NCBI GenBank assembly: GCA_958299035.1
Contig: CATQJL010000305.1
Location: 70,834,792-70,898,791 of the forward strand
Source: Cylicocyclus nassatus
Lineage: Eukaryota > Nematoda > Chromadorea > Rhabditida > Strongylidae
DNA length: 64,000 nt
Direction: 5' to 3'
Below the pieces are notes generated by a model. That model was not told the origin of the DNA. It searched no databases and saw only the letters and a program-made list of their open reading frames with translations. Below are positions 11,401 to 22,851 of the stretch, piece by piece (position 1 is the first letter of the stretch; every line of letters starts with the position of its first letter). Made by a program: the position numbers and the translations under genes.

Positions 11401-14400
11401 AACGGTCCCACCTGGCTTCTGTGCCGCAAAAATGGGTCCTTATCACTACTTTTTGCAAAGTCGAGGATGTGGTTGATAAGGAAAAGTGCAAGTGATGGAC
11501 TTTAGCCCGAAAAGTGGTCAAAAGTTTACTACAGAAGAACGAAAACGGCGCCAAGAAGAATTGATTGCGTAAATGGTCAATTTGCCAGGGTTTTAGCCAA
11601 GCATTTGAGAAGATTTTCGCACAAAAATGTAGCTCACGATTACTATTGCCCATATGGCGACTACCAAGCCATGACAACTTCAACCTACTCAAATTTACGT
11701 TTGTCTCCCTGCGAAAAGTTTCATCCACGCGAAATCACCGATCTCACGTGAAAAATTCTTTAAATGAGTAGTTGTTTGCATTTTATTCGTGGTAGTCGGC
11801 ATAGCGCGGTGAGTTCCAGTGCGATTTTACGAGAATGAGTAAGGTACACAAATAGCAGAGCCAGTGCGAGCCTCTGCGAAGCAGGGGTGACGCTGGATAG
11901 TAAAATAAAATGGGATAAATCATCAAACATCAGAGCATGTTGTTAGAGCATTTGCCTACCTTTCTCACGTTCCTAATCGCGAAATCGCGCGCGTAGCAGA
12001 TTAGCGCGCTGCAGCATGTGTAGCACACATTGGGGGACTTTTTTCGTTGCATAATTCTAGATTAAATGCGTGGAAAACTTACGCTAGGGTGATGTGTCTT
12101 GCACTTCACTTTTACGTATTTCAAACCGTTCGAAACTTGACTCATAATTCTACATAATGCCATGGCTCTGTGACCATTCTAGAATTGGCGAATTTTAAAG
12201 TTTGTGAATCTTTCAAACTTAGACCCTTGGGTTATCTGGCAGGATGGTCACAAATATCACACTCAAATAAGTAAATCTATCAACAGTATACCCACTATTG
12301 CTTTAGAAAATTGCGCGTTTTTGCAAAATCAACAGGATATTTGTGACTAGCGTCTAAAAGTGGTTGAATCGGTGATTTTGCCCGTATCCTAAGCCTTCCT
12401 TTCATAACTATACAAGAAAGATTTTCGTTTTTCAAAATGGGTAAGTTTGTTTCCTGGTCGGATCTTGTACTCTCCTTTGTCTTGCATCAGCAGAATCCCC
12501 TCAAAAATGCGATTTTCTCAGCTTAAAAAAAGCGCGAGGTTGTTCTGCCGCACTCGATGTCGCAAACCTGCATCTGCAATAATTTTCTGTCGATAGTGTA
12601 TCATGTGCAGCGCGGTCAGAAATGTGTTAATCTGAGTGATTTGAAGATGGGTGGAAAACGGTACAAACTTTTGAATTGATTTGATATATTAGGTTGCTGC
12701 ATAAGTTCTGTCCTATTTTTTTGCTTTATGTTTGAAGCAACTGTTCTAAGAGAATTTCATCTTTGACGCGGTACTGTTAACATCATAAGAAAGTGCTTTT
12801 CTTGCGCTTTCTAAAGCATATCAAACTCCTGTAAATTTTTAGTGTAAGGAGATTTTAGGCCAAAAATCCAAGCGACCGAGGTACGTTCTCACCCTATAAA
12901 TACGTTCTTGCGAGGTAATCTCCATGTTGAGCCCTTCAGGTCAAGTCTTTTAATTGGTCGCGGAATACGGGTGTAACAGGCTAGCATACGCATAAGTTCA
13001 GTTTCATGAAGAAAACGTTTTGCTAGTAAAATTTATTGTCAAACAATAATTTTCTGTATAGATTTTTACAAGTAATAACTTTCTGCGAATAGAAGTAATC
13101 GACAACTTCAAAGTTGGAGGCGCTAGGGTAAAGCAAAGACTAGCAGAGTTCATCCACCAATTTCTTTTCGGCGCTCACGTCAATTGTAATTTACATAATT
13201 CGTAAATAGGCATGCACACATCCGCTGAAGCGAGGTCAAAAAGTGGCTGCTCTTTCGCTCGCTCAAGAAAATCTCTCGGTAGCGCAGAGCCTATGGGATT
13301 TTTTAGGGTGCAAAATAATCTATGAAAAGTTCTCTATCAATCCCTTTTTAGACAAGATGCCTATCAATTCTCATAAGGGAGCATTGCCATGTCAAAAAAA
13401 GACAAGTTTGAAGAAAAACGCTGTGAAGCTTTTGAGTTCTTGCTTCTTCCTTAACAAAGATTTTTGCAGGTTCAATATGTGTCTGGTTGCCAAGGATTTG
13501 CTCAACACACGGAAACTAAACAGGGAACCGTGCCGAGTCGAAGTGGCCTTTCCAGATGGGACCCATACTGCTTTGAAGAGCATTAATCGTTGATTCCAAT
13601 TCTGCTCTCCAAATCTGCCAAGCACCTCTGGACGCCGAGTTATGCTCGTTTTTCAGGTCAGTAAATTGAACGCAAAACTGACGCAAAATCGCCCAAATTT
13701 GCTCAAATGGTCCAATGTCAAGTACCAGAGCTGTTTATGCAATGGATACATTTTATTTATTATGCTAATACTTAACATTGCTTTATCTGAGCGCTGGAAA
13801 GATTGTAACAATCAATTCTACCTAAATTCTGCATTCATATTTCGTTCCGAAGAACGGTCATAACTCGGCGTCCAGAGGCGCTTGGCAGATTTGGAAGGCA
13901 GATTTGGCATCACCGCTTAATACTCTTCAAAGCAGTATGGGTCTCATCTGGAAAGGCCACTTCGACTCGACACGGTTTCCATTTCAACTTTTTACCTTAG
14001 TGCCTTCTCTTCTGACTTCTAAGGAAACTTCAGAACAGGTTTCTATAGAACAAAGCAAGCTCCACAGAGTGGTCTCTACATTCGCACAAAGTTTATTTTA
14101 CATTAAATTGAAACTTGAAATCTCAAAACATTTAAAAGCTCAGAAAAATTCAGACTTTAGTTGAATAATTTCTAAGCAAACCTCTAGCTTGTTCACGATC
14201 TGTTCCGTTCAGCTATATAATTCATATGCACACCTTCTGTATTATAAATGGAGATAGAAGTAGTCCAAAGATAAGAAAATGTTTTTAGGACTTTTTAACG
14301 TTAAGTTTCACATTTTTTGGAAGCTATCGCTCTTATAACACACTGACGATCACACAAAGTTCTACTTGTTTGCCTTTTGCCATGTCTTTTCGCAAAGCAG

Positions 14401-17400
14401 TCAAATTTTTTGAAAAACCATGCATATTACCACTCGCAGTATATCTAGGGTGACTCTGGAAGGAAGACAAAAAACAAGGAGGTTGATTTTGGATCCGACG
14501 CAAAGGGTAACTCCTAAGTGAGTTCTTCCTAAAATAGTATCCTTTTTAGAATATCCAAACCTTGACACACCAGATGTGTCAAACAGTCGTCAACGTGAGA
14601 TAATGGGTAAAAAGTTGTGGTTAGTATTATCACGCTACAGAATCATGGGGAAAGATTCCAGCATTGCTTTTGAAAAGTGCGAAAAATTTCTTATTTTCCA
14701 GAAGCTAAAAAAACAAGCTATGCATATAGATGTTAGATGAAGAGTGTTCTCTTGAAAAATTTTCACGGATTTTTGCGTTTTTTCCTGAACATGATGTGAA
14801 ACTTGCTTTGTAGAAATGTTTCAACGCCTTTATGTAGAGCTTGCTTTGTTTCGTTTACTAGCCTAGAAAACGACTTTTGGACCAAGTTCAAATGATGACA
14901 ATGCGTCACCTCTGCGAAAGAGAGGTTCGCACCAATTCTAATGCACCCTCGCGTTTGCCCGATGATGACTTTGAAATTTATTGCGCAGTGCTGAACATCG
15001 CAAACGATTTGTAAACATCTGCTTATTTCTAATTCCTTCCATGTACAGTCGGTAACTTTGGGTGTAAGAGACTTTCTACAAAAGAACAAAAGCAGATTTG
15101 GATTAGTTACAAACATGCAAAGCTAGCTACGTTTGCGCAGCAAAGTCTTGTTGACGTTGTGTTCTCTGGAGCTGAAGTGTTGAAAGGATAATTTGGGAGA
15201 CCTATAGCCAGATTGCGTTGCACTTCAAAAAAATGAAATAAAACTCCTATATTTTACACGACACCTAGTCATGAAGCGAGTATAGCAATCATGCTTACAA
15301 GGCACAAGAGTTTTTGGAAGACGGTATTCTTGTGGAAGGACATAAACATTTTTCTTCTCTATCGCTTTCGTTCCTTCGCCTTTTTGTGTTGTTGTCGTAT
15401 CCGCTATTTCACCTTTTTCTGATCTGTAAGATAAAAGGTCATTAAAAAAGGCAAACAAGCTCTTCTTTGTATGTTTAATGGCCAGATCCCTTCAGGTTGC
15501 TAAGGCCTCTACCAAGAAGTTTTCGAATGTGTGTTGAAAACAGACGAGAGAGTAACTACTTATACATCTAACAGTAATGTTTCACAGTACTCAGAGTTAA
15601 GCCATATTTCATGAAGTGTATAGATGCGCAGCAGTTTCTTTTAGGTGCACGCTTAGCAAGCCTGACTGCATGTCAAGTATGCTGGTCTTTGGCTAGTTTT
15701 TTGCTTTGTATGATTGATGCCGTCTATATCCTCCTTCTTCTCCCAAAGTAGCCTTCTTCTGACTGTTGTGTTTGATGTCTTAGGGGAAGTATAGTAGCTT
15801 AAATCAAAGAAACACGTGAAAGAAAACTTGAAACACACAGGTTAGCTACTGAAAGCCGAGCGTGCTTGAGCCAAAATCGTGACATTATGGTGAATCCCAC
15901 AAAATATCTAAGTAATTATCGGAACACTTAATTTCTCCTACACTTGTGTCACTAACAAAAAAGATTTGCAGATTTGTCAAAACACCAATATAATGGGTTG
16001 GGCAACTTCAGTAATGTCATCAAATTTTGTTCTGCTTTATTTGAGTCAATTCCCATGGTGCTTGCCTTCAAACGCTTAAAACCAAAAAGTTGTCAAGTCT
16101 TCGAATGGCAAACATGACAATTTTGTCACCAAAATTTGAACAGCTTGAATTGATTTGTAGTTCTAACCGCATTCTACGCAATGCAAAAAATCAAGCGCCT
16201 TATTGAGACAGGGGAAAATATAAAAGAACATGCATTAGCTAAAAAAAACTTGCTCATATCACTCAATATTTCTATTTGATCCTTTCACTTTTGAAAAATT
16301 GCCATCTTTTTAATCATATCAGATAAAAATGTTGTGTTTAACGATAAGTCTGAAGCCACTTTGAAGTGTCACACAACGAAAGAGCGCATATCTTTGACTT
16401 CTATAACAATCAATAATTTTAAATCTTTTTGTAACGTTTTTCATGGGCCCACACAATTTAGCTGTACGTTGGAGTTACTCTAATAATTTGTGCAGGATTT
16501 GGTCCTATTTCATAACCTTTCCCATTTCTTTTAATTTTATGTATGGCAACAAGAAATGAAAAAAGGTTTTGTCTTTGGGCCTCATCCAGATTTCTTTGGA
16601 GCTATGGAAGCTTGTTCACTGCAATTTTACTCAATCAGTTTAATCAGTTTACCGCAGAAAGTGTGAAATGGGAAGTGGGAGAATGGGGGGGGAGGTGTAC
16701 GGATGGAGCCTTCAAAGGGGGAGGATCGTAGAAGAGAATCCAGATCGCATCAACACATTTGACTCTCGTTCGCACATTAACTCAGCATGTCAAGGTAAAC
16801 ACGACATCATCTAAGATGGAGCAGTTTCCAGGAAGTTCCGAACCATGAAGCGTTTGCATTCTAGGTAAGAACCAAATGTAATCAATCATTTTCTCTGTAC
16901 ATAATTGTTCTTCAAAAAGCGAAAATGATAACAAACGCATGTAGAACAGTATCTGGAAGTCAAAACCGCTCAAACTCATTTTAGAGTTCGCTTTGCATAT
17001 GTGTGTTCAAGAAGTTAGAGTGGTTACCTATCCACGAATGGTTCACTACTCAAGAAAGGTAAGAAAAGGATCAAGCTCGTTGATCACGAGTGTACAGCGT
17101 TCTTGACAATCTCACACTGAATTGATAAATATAATATCTCACACTACGACAATTCATTGTTTCTATTCAAGCACTTCTGCTGCGATCGCTCTCTTTGGTC
17201 AACATTTTTGAATTGAGCATATTTGAAGTACTTTCTCTGATTTATCAAAGTGTCTCTTTTGCAATTTTTCGTTACACATGCTTGTGCAAAATTTGTAGAT
17301 CATTGAAGAACTTTTAAGTTCTTTTGGAACCAAAAACTGCAGTGGTATTCCTACACGGCCCGAAAGCGATTTTGAATTTGGATTGATGAGTTGCTAATGG

Positions 17401-17535
17401 GCTAAAAACTTACGTCCGCGGAGTACTTGGGAAGCATAGTAAGCATATCACTACGATGATAACGATAACAAGAATACCAACTGTAATGCAAGCTGATACA
17501 TACAACCCTTTTTTCGACCTCCTTGCTGTCTGCTC
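8237..17535 (-). CDS. M1-family (aminopeptidase N-like) zinc peptidase, N-terminal part of gene
   Basis: Three exons join on the minus strand: 17535-17414, 15423-15299 and 8415-8237, about 142 codons. In order they give a basic cytosolic tail (RRSKK), a single membrane anchor, a polar Thr/Lys/Glu stalk, and the start of the M1 N-terminal beta-domain: YRLPKTLVP, SSYELVLTVYLP, YVDIP, KNLTIDAEVTI, then KPTNTIVLN. The family pattern is LPxxxxPxxYDLxLxxYLP, then FxGxVxIxxxVxxPTxxIxLN. The codons split by the introns are completed across each junction (AC+A, T+CG), which chance would rarely give. This is the usual type II architecture of animal membrane aminopeptidases, which trim amino-terminal residues outside the cell. 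The initiator exon and the catalytic GAMEN and HExxH exons were not found, so the gene is partial here; whether it is intact is unknown. Introns are 1.9 and 6.9 kb. Confidence 0.8.
8416..9337. other. Intron sequence, no repeat recognised
   Basis: Part of the second aminopeptidase intron. Open stretches here (such as 8794-9057, minus) lack coding character. Confidence 0.5.
9338..10342. mobile_element. Tc1/mariner-type MITE, about 1.0 kb
   Basis: The ends CAAGGTGTCCCAAAAGTCTT (9338) and its inverse ending ACACCTG (10342) sit between TA dinucleotides at 9336-9337 and 10343-10344, as in Tc1/mariner insertions. No transposase frame remains. The interior carries a 9-bp minisatellite. It lies in the large aminopeptidase intron. 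Confidence 0.75.
10082..10189. repeat. 9-bp minisatellite, unit about TGCACATCC
   Basis: About twelve units of CTGCACANC run without gaps. Because 9 is a multiple of 3 it is open in several frames, which produces spurious Cys-Ala-Gly and Val-Gln-Asp repeat ORFs. Confidence 0.9.
10526..10795. repeat. Inverted pair of 9-bp minisatellites, unit about GTGTTACTC
   Basis: About 10538-10650 repeats GTGTTACYC; about 10713-10783 repeats the inverse GGTAACACG. The flanks pair too (GCCCATACTT near 10527 with AAGTATGGGC near 10782), so the block is a fold-back whose arms are satellite-like. Confidence 0.85.
10796..11210. other. Intron sequence, nothing recognised
   Basis: AT-rich, no exon or repeat seen. 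Confidence 0.5.
11211..11896 (+). mobile_element. Helitron/Helentron-like non-autonomous element, copy A
   Basis: It starts CTTATAATAACGGGCTAAGG, passes through a GTGTGTGTCCGTCTGT microsatellite and ACGAAATT, and ends in a hairpin (CCAGTGCGAGCCTCTGC, then GCAGGGG...CGCTGG, two bases shorter than in other copies). It has no inverted termini and no clear target duplication. Fixed ends, a subterminal hairpin and no duplication point to rolling-circle elements, though the usual CTRR end is absent, so Helentron-type or another class is possible. No Rep/helicase is encoded. Confidence 0.6.
11897..12688. other. Intron sequence, nothing recognised
   Basis: AT-rich intron of the minus-strand aminopeptidase gene; no repeat partner seen elsewhere in the window. 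Confidence 0.5.
12689..12860 (+). mobile_element. mariner 5' end fragment
   Basis: TA followed by TTAGGTTGCTGCATAAGTTC, then a T-rich stretch with GCTTTATG, CGGTACTGTTA and CATAAGAAAG, resembles the 5' end and leader of mariner elements. No matching right end or transposase was found, so the element is truncated. Confidence 0.55.
12861..13522. other. Intron sequence, nothing recognised
   Basis: A plus-strand open stretch starts at 13243 but matches nothing known. Confidence 0.4.
13523..13980. repeat. Fold-back repeat, arms about 130 bp, spacer about 200 bp
   Basis: The left arm (13523-13652, containing GAAGTGGCCTTTCCAGATG and CGCCGAGTTATG) is repeated inverted at 13850-13980. Arms match apart from scattered changes. 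Target duplication not resolved. Confidence 0.75.
13981..14896. other. Intron sequence, nothing recognised
   Basis: AT-rich, no exon or repeat seen. Confidence 0.4.
14897..15025 (-). mobile_element. Helitron-like element, degraded 3'-end fragment
   Basis: TGCGTCACCTCTGC..GAGAGGTTCGCAC and the following TTGCGCAGTG...TTGTAAACATC match, with many changes, the inverted 3' end of the family seen intact at 55222-55916. Confidence 0.5.
15299..15423 (-). CDS. Aminopeptidase exon: stalk and start of peptidase domain
   Basis: 125 bases, acceptor TTATCTTACAG and donor GTAAGC. The first base completes the Thr codon from the transmembrane exon. It reads SEKGEIADTTTTQKGEGTK (polar stalk), then VYVLPQEYRLPKTLVP, the LP..xxP entry to the M1 fold, and ends on one base that joins the next exon as Ser. 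Confidence 0.8.
15424..17413. other. First aminopeptidase intron found, no repeat recognised
   Basis: AT-rich; a GGGGGGGG run near 16684. No additional exon with matching splice phase was seen. Confidence 0.5.
17414..17535 (-). CDS. Aminopeptidase exon: cytosolic tail and transmembrane anchor
   Basis: 122 bases, acceptor TTTCTAG before 17535 and donor GTAAGT after 17414. It reads EQTARRSKKG followed by about 25 hydrophobic residues (containing ITVGILVIVIIVVICLL) and PSTPR, then two bases of a split Thr codon. Basic residues before the hydrophobic run predict a cytosolic N-terminus (type II). It starts in phase 0; the preceding exon carrying the Met was not found. Confidence 0.75.
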
Positions 17536-18011
17536 CTAGAAATATAGTCTGATTACGTAAAACGGTTGAGAACTTGAGAGTGTGGGATGTTACATAAGTC
17601 TTGCACTATAGCAACTTTATGCGCAAGTTTAAGTTATATCTCTTCTACAATCTGGAATTCTACTGCTTTACAATAGAACAATATAAACTCTCAAGATTAT
17701 CTGAGTATCAAACCAACTTTGAAGTTTGGTTGCAATAAAAAAAGATCAAAACATCTGAAAAGAGAAAAAAAAGTCTGTTCAATAAAAACCTAAAAATCTC
17801 CTACTCGTTCCCGCCTCTACATCTCACTTCAGATTTATTTGTAAATTTCCTGTTTTTTTCTTTGACTAGAAAACGAGAAAAATTTTTGTGCGTATGCCAA
17901 AGAAGTGCTGCCTTTCCACTAGTGTTAGTGTACTACAAGCCTTTGAGCCATGAATGTTTTAGTGATTATTCCTTGTTTCCTTCTCTTTTTTCATTCGGAT
18001 TTATGCGTTAA
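17536..18011. other. Upstream of the transmembrane exon; initiator exon not found
   Basis: No Met exon in phase with the transmembrane exon and no promoter signal could be identified. Confidence 0.4.
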
Positions 18012-18075
18012 TATTGAGTTGTTCGCAAAATATTGAGTTGTTAATATTAATAGTTGTTAATATTGAGTTGTTCGA
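18012..18075. repeat. Short tandem repeat, unit about AATATTGAGTTGTT
   Basis: AATATTGAGTTGTT occurs three times, with a variant AATATTAATAGTTGTT between. Confidence 0.8.
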
Positions 18076-18837
18076 TGCAGGTTTCTGTAAGTGCATTTTT
18101 CAAAGCAACCGTTTACTTGTTTGCGCTTCTTACGATCAGCTTGCGCAATGCAAAATAGCTAAAAGCGCTTTCTCTGCTTTTCCTGGAACGTTTTGCTTGC
18201 CTCGAAATAGAGATTTTTTGTTACACATTGTTTTGACTTGAACTCATTCTTCAAAAAAGATGATTTTAGGATAATATAGTTAAAAATGCTGACTTGTCCT
18301 ACAAAACCCATAGTAATGCCTTCTATCAATCATTGGAGCAGGGATGCTGAGATCTAAACATGATCAACAGTCGTGGCCGTCTACGCTTCCTTAAGACAAA
18401 AAACAGTTTTAATGTCTTTTTGTGCTTTACCAAAAAGACCAGAGATTAGGAACTGCTTGACGTAGAAACTCCTAAGCTGCATTGGTAGTAAAAAAAGGGA
18501 AAATGAGAACTTAAGAAGCTTACAGTCCACAAAAATACGAATGGAAATGGTTGATTTTTTTGCGATTTTTTCTGTTTTTCAGAAGTTCCTGAAAAATTTT
18601 GAGTGGCTATTCTGCAGTTCTGGTTGTGGCTGCGCGCTATAAAAATTCCCTGCCAAATACTAATTCCTTTCAGGATTACAATTTGCTAAAAAAGAGCATG
18701 TTGAAAGGATGTGATGTATGCTTTCCCGAAGACTTCATATTGAAACTCTGCGACGAAACCCGCATCGTTTTGCGAATAACATGATACTACATATTTCTAC
18801 ATTTGTTACACTGGAAAGGCTTTACCGAAGATTACTA

Positions 18838-19811
18838 TTAGGTTGATGCATAATTCCTGCACCAAAATAGGTACAGACCGCAATAATCTGCAATAATCTT
18901 ATATACCAAATAGGATTCGATATATTATCAGATAGAGCAAACCTAGCTTTACAAGACAGCTCTTAAAAATTTGCACAGCTTTGGTTTAAGCGAAGATTGA
19001 AGCCAAAAATGAAGAAGATTCAAGCGCCCTCGAAAAACCAAGAAAAAATTGGAAGTTAGTTCAGAAAAATCCTTTGAATTCCCTAACTTGCTCATGCATT
19101 GTCATTCCGTATTAGACATTTCTCTATGCAGTTGCTGTATTTTTCTCTTAGCTAGAAACTGAGAAAACGAGGTTTTTCATGTTTTTCCCAAAACAATGCT
19201 GAGGTGTTCTAGCATGACAGTTGTATACTATAGGACCTTAGAAGCGTGAGTGTGAATTTTCAGCTCTTTACAGCAGCTGTTTACGACAAATATGGAATTT
19301 TTAGCAATTAGGCAAGAAAAATTCGGAAGGAGAGCTAGACTCATCATTTCTCGTGGACTAAGTGTTCTAGAAGGCTGAAAATGTAAAGTTTCACTGCTAA
19401 CGGCATGTACTATACAATTATTAGTGCTAGAATATCTCAGCACTAATTTGGCAAAAACTTAGAAAACTTCGTTTTCTCATCGTCTAGCTGAGAAAAAAAT
19501 ACAGCAACCGCATAGGTAATTCTCTTACGCGGGTCTACGCGTGAGCAAGGAAGGAATTTTGTAGGAGCTTTTTGAACAAAGTTACAATTTTGTTTTGATT
19601 GGTCTTAAGGTTTCCGAACGCATGGGTTTTTTTTTCAGTTTTCGGCACAAAACTTCGCGTGGATCAAAGCTGGTGCAGATATTTAAGCACTATCTTGTAG
19701 AGCTAGGCTTGTTCTATCTAATGATTTTTTGGAATCCTATTTGGGTATAGGATTATTCTGGATTATTGCGGTCTGTACCTATTTTGGTGCAGGAATTATG
19801 CATCAACCTAA
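18838..19811. mobile_element. mariner-type MITE, TTAGGTTGATGCATAATT family
   Basis: The ends TTAGGTTGATGCATAATTCC and the inverse at 19788-19811 are identical over about 45 bases including ACAGACCGCAATAATC; the outer 150-200 bases of each half pair as a long inverted repeat. The TTAGGTTG start is typical of mariner. The flanks are TACT and AGTA, so a plain TA duplication is not clear. Related fragments lie at 39113-39600, 56805-57000 and 63640-64000. Confidence 0.75.
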
Positions 19812-20008
19812 CAGTAAGAATGTGGTCGGTTGCAGCGCATAGTGTGCAGATTCACATATTGTGTAAAAATGACTCGAAAGTCATGATTAACCGGAAGCTC
19901 GAAGCCGGAGGAAGTGATCATGGCGCAATCAGATTAATCGAACTATAGCCCGAAAAAACCTGAAAAAATTTTTTTGCCGTTTTTGTATATACATGTACTC
20001 CATATGTA

Positions 20009-20888
20009 TTAGGTTGTCCCGAAAATTTGTCGGTTTTTTCATCGCCCACTAAAACCCAAAGAATACCAATTCAGGGACGATCTAGGTATCACTTGATTCA
20101 GATTTTTATCCTCTTTCTTACAGCTAAATGTGCTCTCTGATCTACCTTGTCTTTGCAATGCTATCTCCATGGCTTTTTGAGCAGTTCAGCACTAACGCCA
20201 AATCTTTCCTGAATTTTGAAAATTTTTATCCTGTTGTTTTCAAAGAGCGCTAGTAGCTGTTATGTAGAGCAAATCTTTGGCTACATTGTATTCACTTTAA
20301 ATTAAATGGAACACGTTTCTCAAGTCCGTTATAATTATTTATTGAAGAAAAACCGCTGCTTTTTGATTGCGTTTACCACGTAAACGTACCGAAAATTCCA
20401 AAAAGCTGCTTTTTCGAAACAAATCAAACTTGGTTACGTTGCATAATTATCGTTTATTACCAATCGAGTTTCAATTCGCAGAAATTTCAGAAGCTTTCAG
20501 ATTTTTGCTGCGGTTGCGTGTTTTATGACTTTGCAAAAATCGAGACCTCGGAAAAAATAATTTTTTGAAGCTAAAGACAGAAGATTGGGAGAATCTTAAA
20601 ACATTGCCATATAGCCCGAGAATTGCTCTATTTGACCCATACTTAACCCTTTCCGAAACCATGGAATGAAATTCTTAAAAATTCGCCTAAGTTTAAGCAG
20701 AAAAAATTGGCAGGTGGAGAATTTTGGCAATTATCAAAGAAAGCATACAAGATTGTGGTTCGAAAATGTATCCATCTGAAAAAGAAGAAAAAGCTGCATT
20801 GAATGCATTCTGAAACTCATTCAGGTCTTTATTGTGCATGGTTTTATAGCGGTTTGAAAAAACCGACAAAACTGTCGGGACAACCTAA
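20009..20888. mobile_element. mariner-type MITE, TTAGGTTGTCCCGAAA family
   Basis: The left end TTAGGTTGTCCCGAAAATTT, with the inverse ending GGGACAACCTAA at 20888, is flanked by TA on both sides. 880 bp, no transposase frame. A sister copy of about the same length lies at 28414-29296 and a fragment at 42478-42600. Confidence 0.85.
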
Positions 20889-21319
20889 TACTATATTTTA
20901 TTAGTCTCGAAATTAAAAAAAAACGAAAAGTAAGACCGCGAATCCCGGCCTTTGCAATCATAATTTTCTCCAAATATGCAGTTATGTATTGCAAATATTT
21001 AATTTTAACCATCGAAGTTCGGTTTTACGTTTCGTTGTCGGCTCTACTTTATAAGAAGTATCAATTTCTGCCAAAAAAAAACTCGAAAACAGAGACTTTC
21101 CCTTCATTGCGTTTGTTATTACGGTGTAAATCTTCTTTGATTTTTGAACCTACCCGCAAGTTCCTCAGAATGAAAGCAGACAAACAAGCTAAATAGTATT
21201 CAATGTCAAACATCTTCCTCTTTCCGCAATCCTGTTTTTTAATATGATCTTGAACACACGTTGGAAAAACCTGAAACTCGATTATAGGAACCAGTGCTTG
21301 AGGGAATCTATCCACCTAG

Positions 21320-21520
21320 AAGCTTGCCGCAAAGTCATAAAGGCCATGAGTTGTTAGCAACGCTAATCAACACCTAAACCTTTTGCCGAGTTGATCTGCG
21401 TTTGTGCACCTGGATGAGGTGCGGGGATTCTGTGGTCACAGATCAGCTCCACATACGATGCCGCTCAGGTGCTAATTAGCGTTGCTGACCTCTTGGTCTC
21501 TATAACTACGCTGCCGCAAG
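21320..21520. repeat. Fold-back repeat around GTTAGCAACGCTAAT
   Basis: CTTGCCGCA...GTTAGCAACGCTAATC..ACACCT at 21323-21377 pairs with AGGTGCTAATTAGCGTTGC...CTGCCGCAAG at 21466-21520, with several mismatches. Confidence 0.65.
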
Positions 21521-21789
21521 TTTTGGGTAGATAAGTTCCATTCCCAGACCCCAATTTTGCAGAATTAAAAGTGGTGGAATCGCATGACATGCGATGCGCG
21601 AGGGAACCACGCATCGGTTCATGTCTCCACGTACTGAACCTACGTGCTGGACAAATAATTCCCCCGAGTTTTTGGCTATAGTCCGTGTTAAGAATGCCGT
21701 GACAGATGGTTGAGCATCAAACACAAGCGGTACATGAGTTTGAAAAAAATGTGCAAATGACTTGTTTATCCTAGTAAAATATTAAAATA

Positions 21790-22005
21790 CTATCAAGAAA
21801 TTTTTAAGATTCATTTTATCCTTGTAAAAAAATTTTCTAAAAGCGTGGTTGCCGCCACGCCCGTTTTCCTAAATTTTAGAGGTTATGGGCCCGAGATCTC
21901 GAGAAAAAACTTCGAGAAGCATCTGCAAAATTTTTTCGGAGTGCGTGGTCAATTTTTGTCCCCCCCCCCTTCCCAAAAAAAACGGAAATCTTGGGACCGC
22001 CACTG
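21790..22005 (-). mobile_element. Fragment of a CAGTGGCG-ended DNA transposon
   Basis: Ends in GGGACCGCCACTG (reverse CAGTGGCGGTCCC) before a TA-rich flank and contains a C-run, GTGCGTGG and CCGCCACGCCCG, all shared with the complete copy at 30735-31104. The left end is lost. Confidence 0.6.
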
Positions 22006-22010
22006 ATATA

Positions 22011-22845
22011 TTGGTTTGGCGTGAAAGTTCTTGCGTTATGCAAACAAAATTCAATGATTTTCCAAAGAGTAGCGCCAAATGATGTTTTAGTATCAAAAAA
22101 AAATAGAGGAAGCCTTGCGCTCCTTAACAGATGCTTGAGCTAAACATTCTATAAGTTAGCCACCGAGAAGGAAGCTTCAAAATGACGATTTATGACTTGC
22201 GATTTTGAGTTTGCTGCTAGAAGATTGCGAAGGACCGCTATCTAACCCCGAAATTTGTTAAAATTCCTCACACACCAAAAGTCCATATGTTACTTTGGCA
22301 GACTTCATCTCTATGGAAATGCAAAAGCAAAAAGTTTTTTGGAAATGTCATAGTTACAAGAAAACCGCCTTTATCGCTGCAGTCCTTTTACAGATAAACT
22401 TTTGAAACTAGATTTTTTACCTTGTGCTTAATAGAACATTGTTTTTCGGAACGGTAAGCAGTGTTTTTGCTGCAAAAAGTACGGTGATAAGGGATTTTCT
22501 CAGAAATGACTTTTTCACTTTTCTTTTTGCCCTACCATAGAAGACCGAAACCTGCTACATTACATATGGACTTTTAGTGTGTAAGGATATTCTGCAGATT
22601 TTTTTTGGGCTAGCTAGCGGCCCTCCGCGATTTTGAAGCACCAAACTCAAGATCGCATTTTCCAAGTCGTCATTTTTTCTTCGTTCTCAGTGGCTAACTT
22701 ACAAAATATGTTCAGCTTGAACATTTGTTATGAAGCGCAAATCTCTTTTCATTTATTTTCGAGATACTAAACCATCAGTTTAGTGCCACGTTTTGCAAAG
22801 TTATTGAATTTTATGAATTACGCAAGAACTTTCGCGCCAACCTAA
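22011..22845. mobile_element. mariner-type palindromic MITE, TTAGGTTGGCGCGAAAG family
   Basis: The left end TTGGTTTGGCGTGAAAGTTC (somewhat mutated) pairs with GAACTTTCGCGCCAACCTAA at 22845, flanked by TA. Inner pairs such as ACCAAAAGTCCATATG with CATATGGACTTTTAGT show that pairing continues deep into the element. Confidence 0.8.
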
Positions 22846-22851
22846 TAGATA

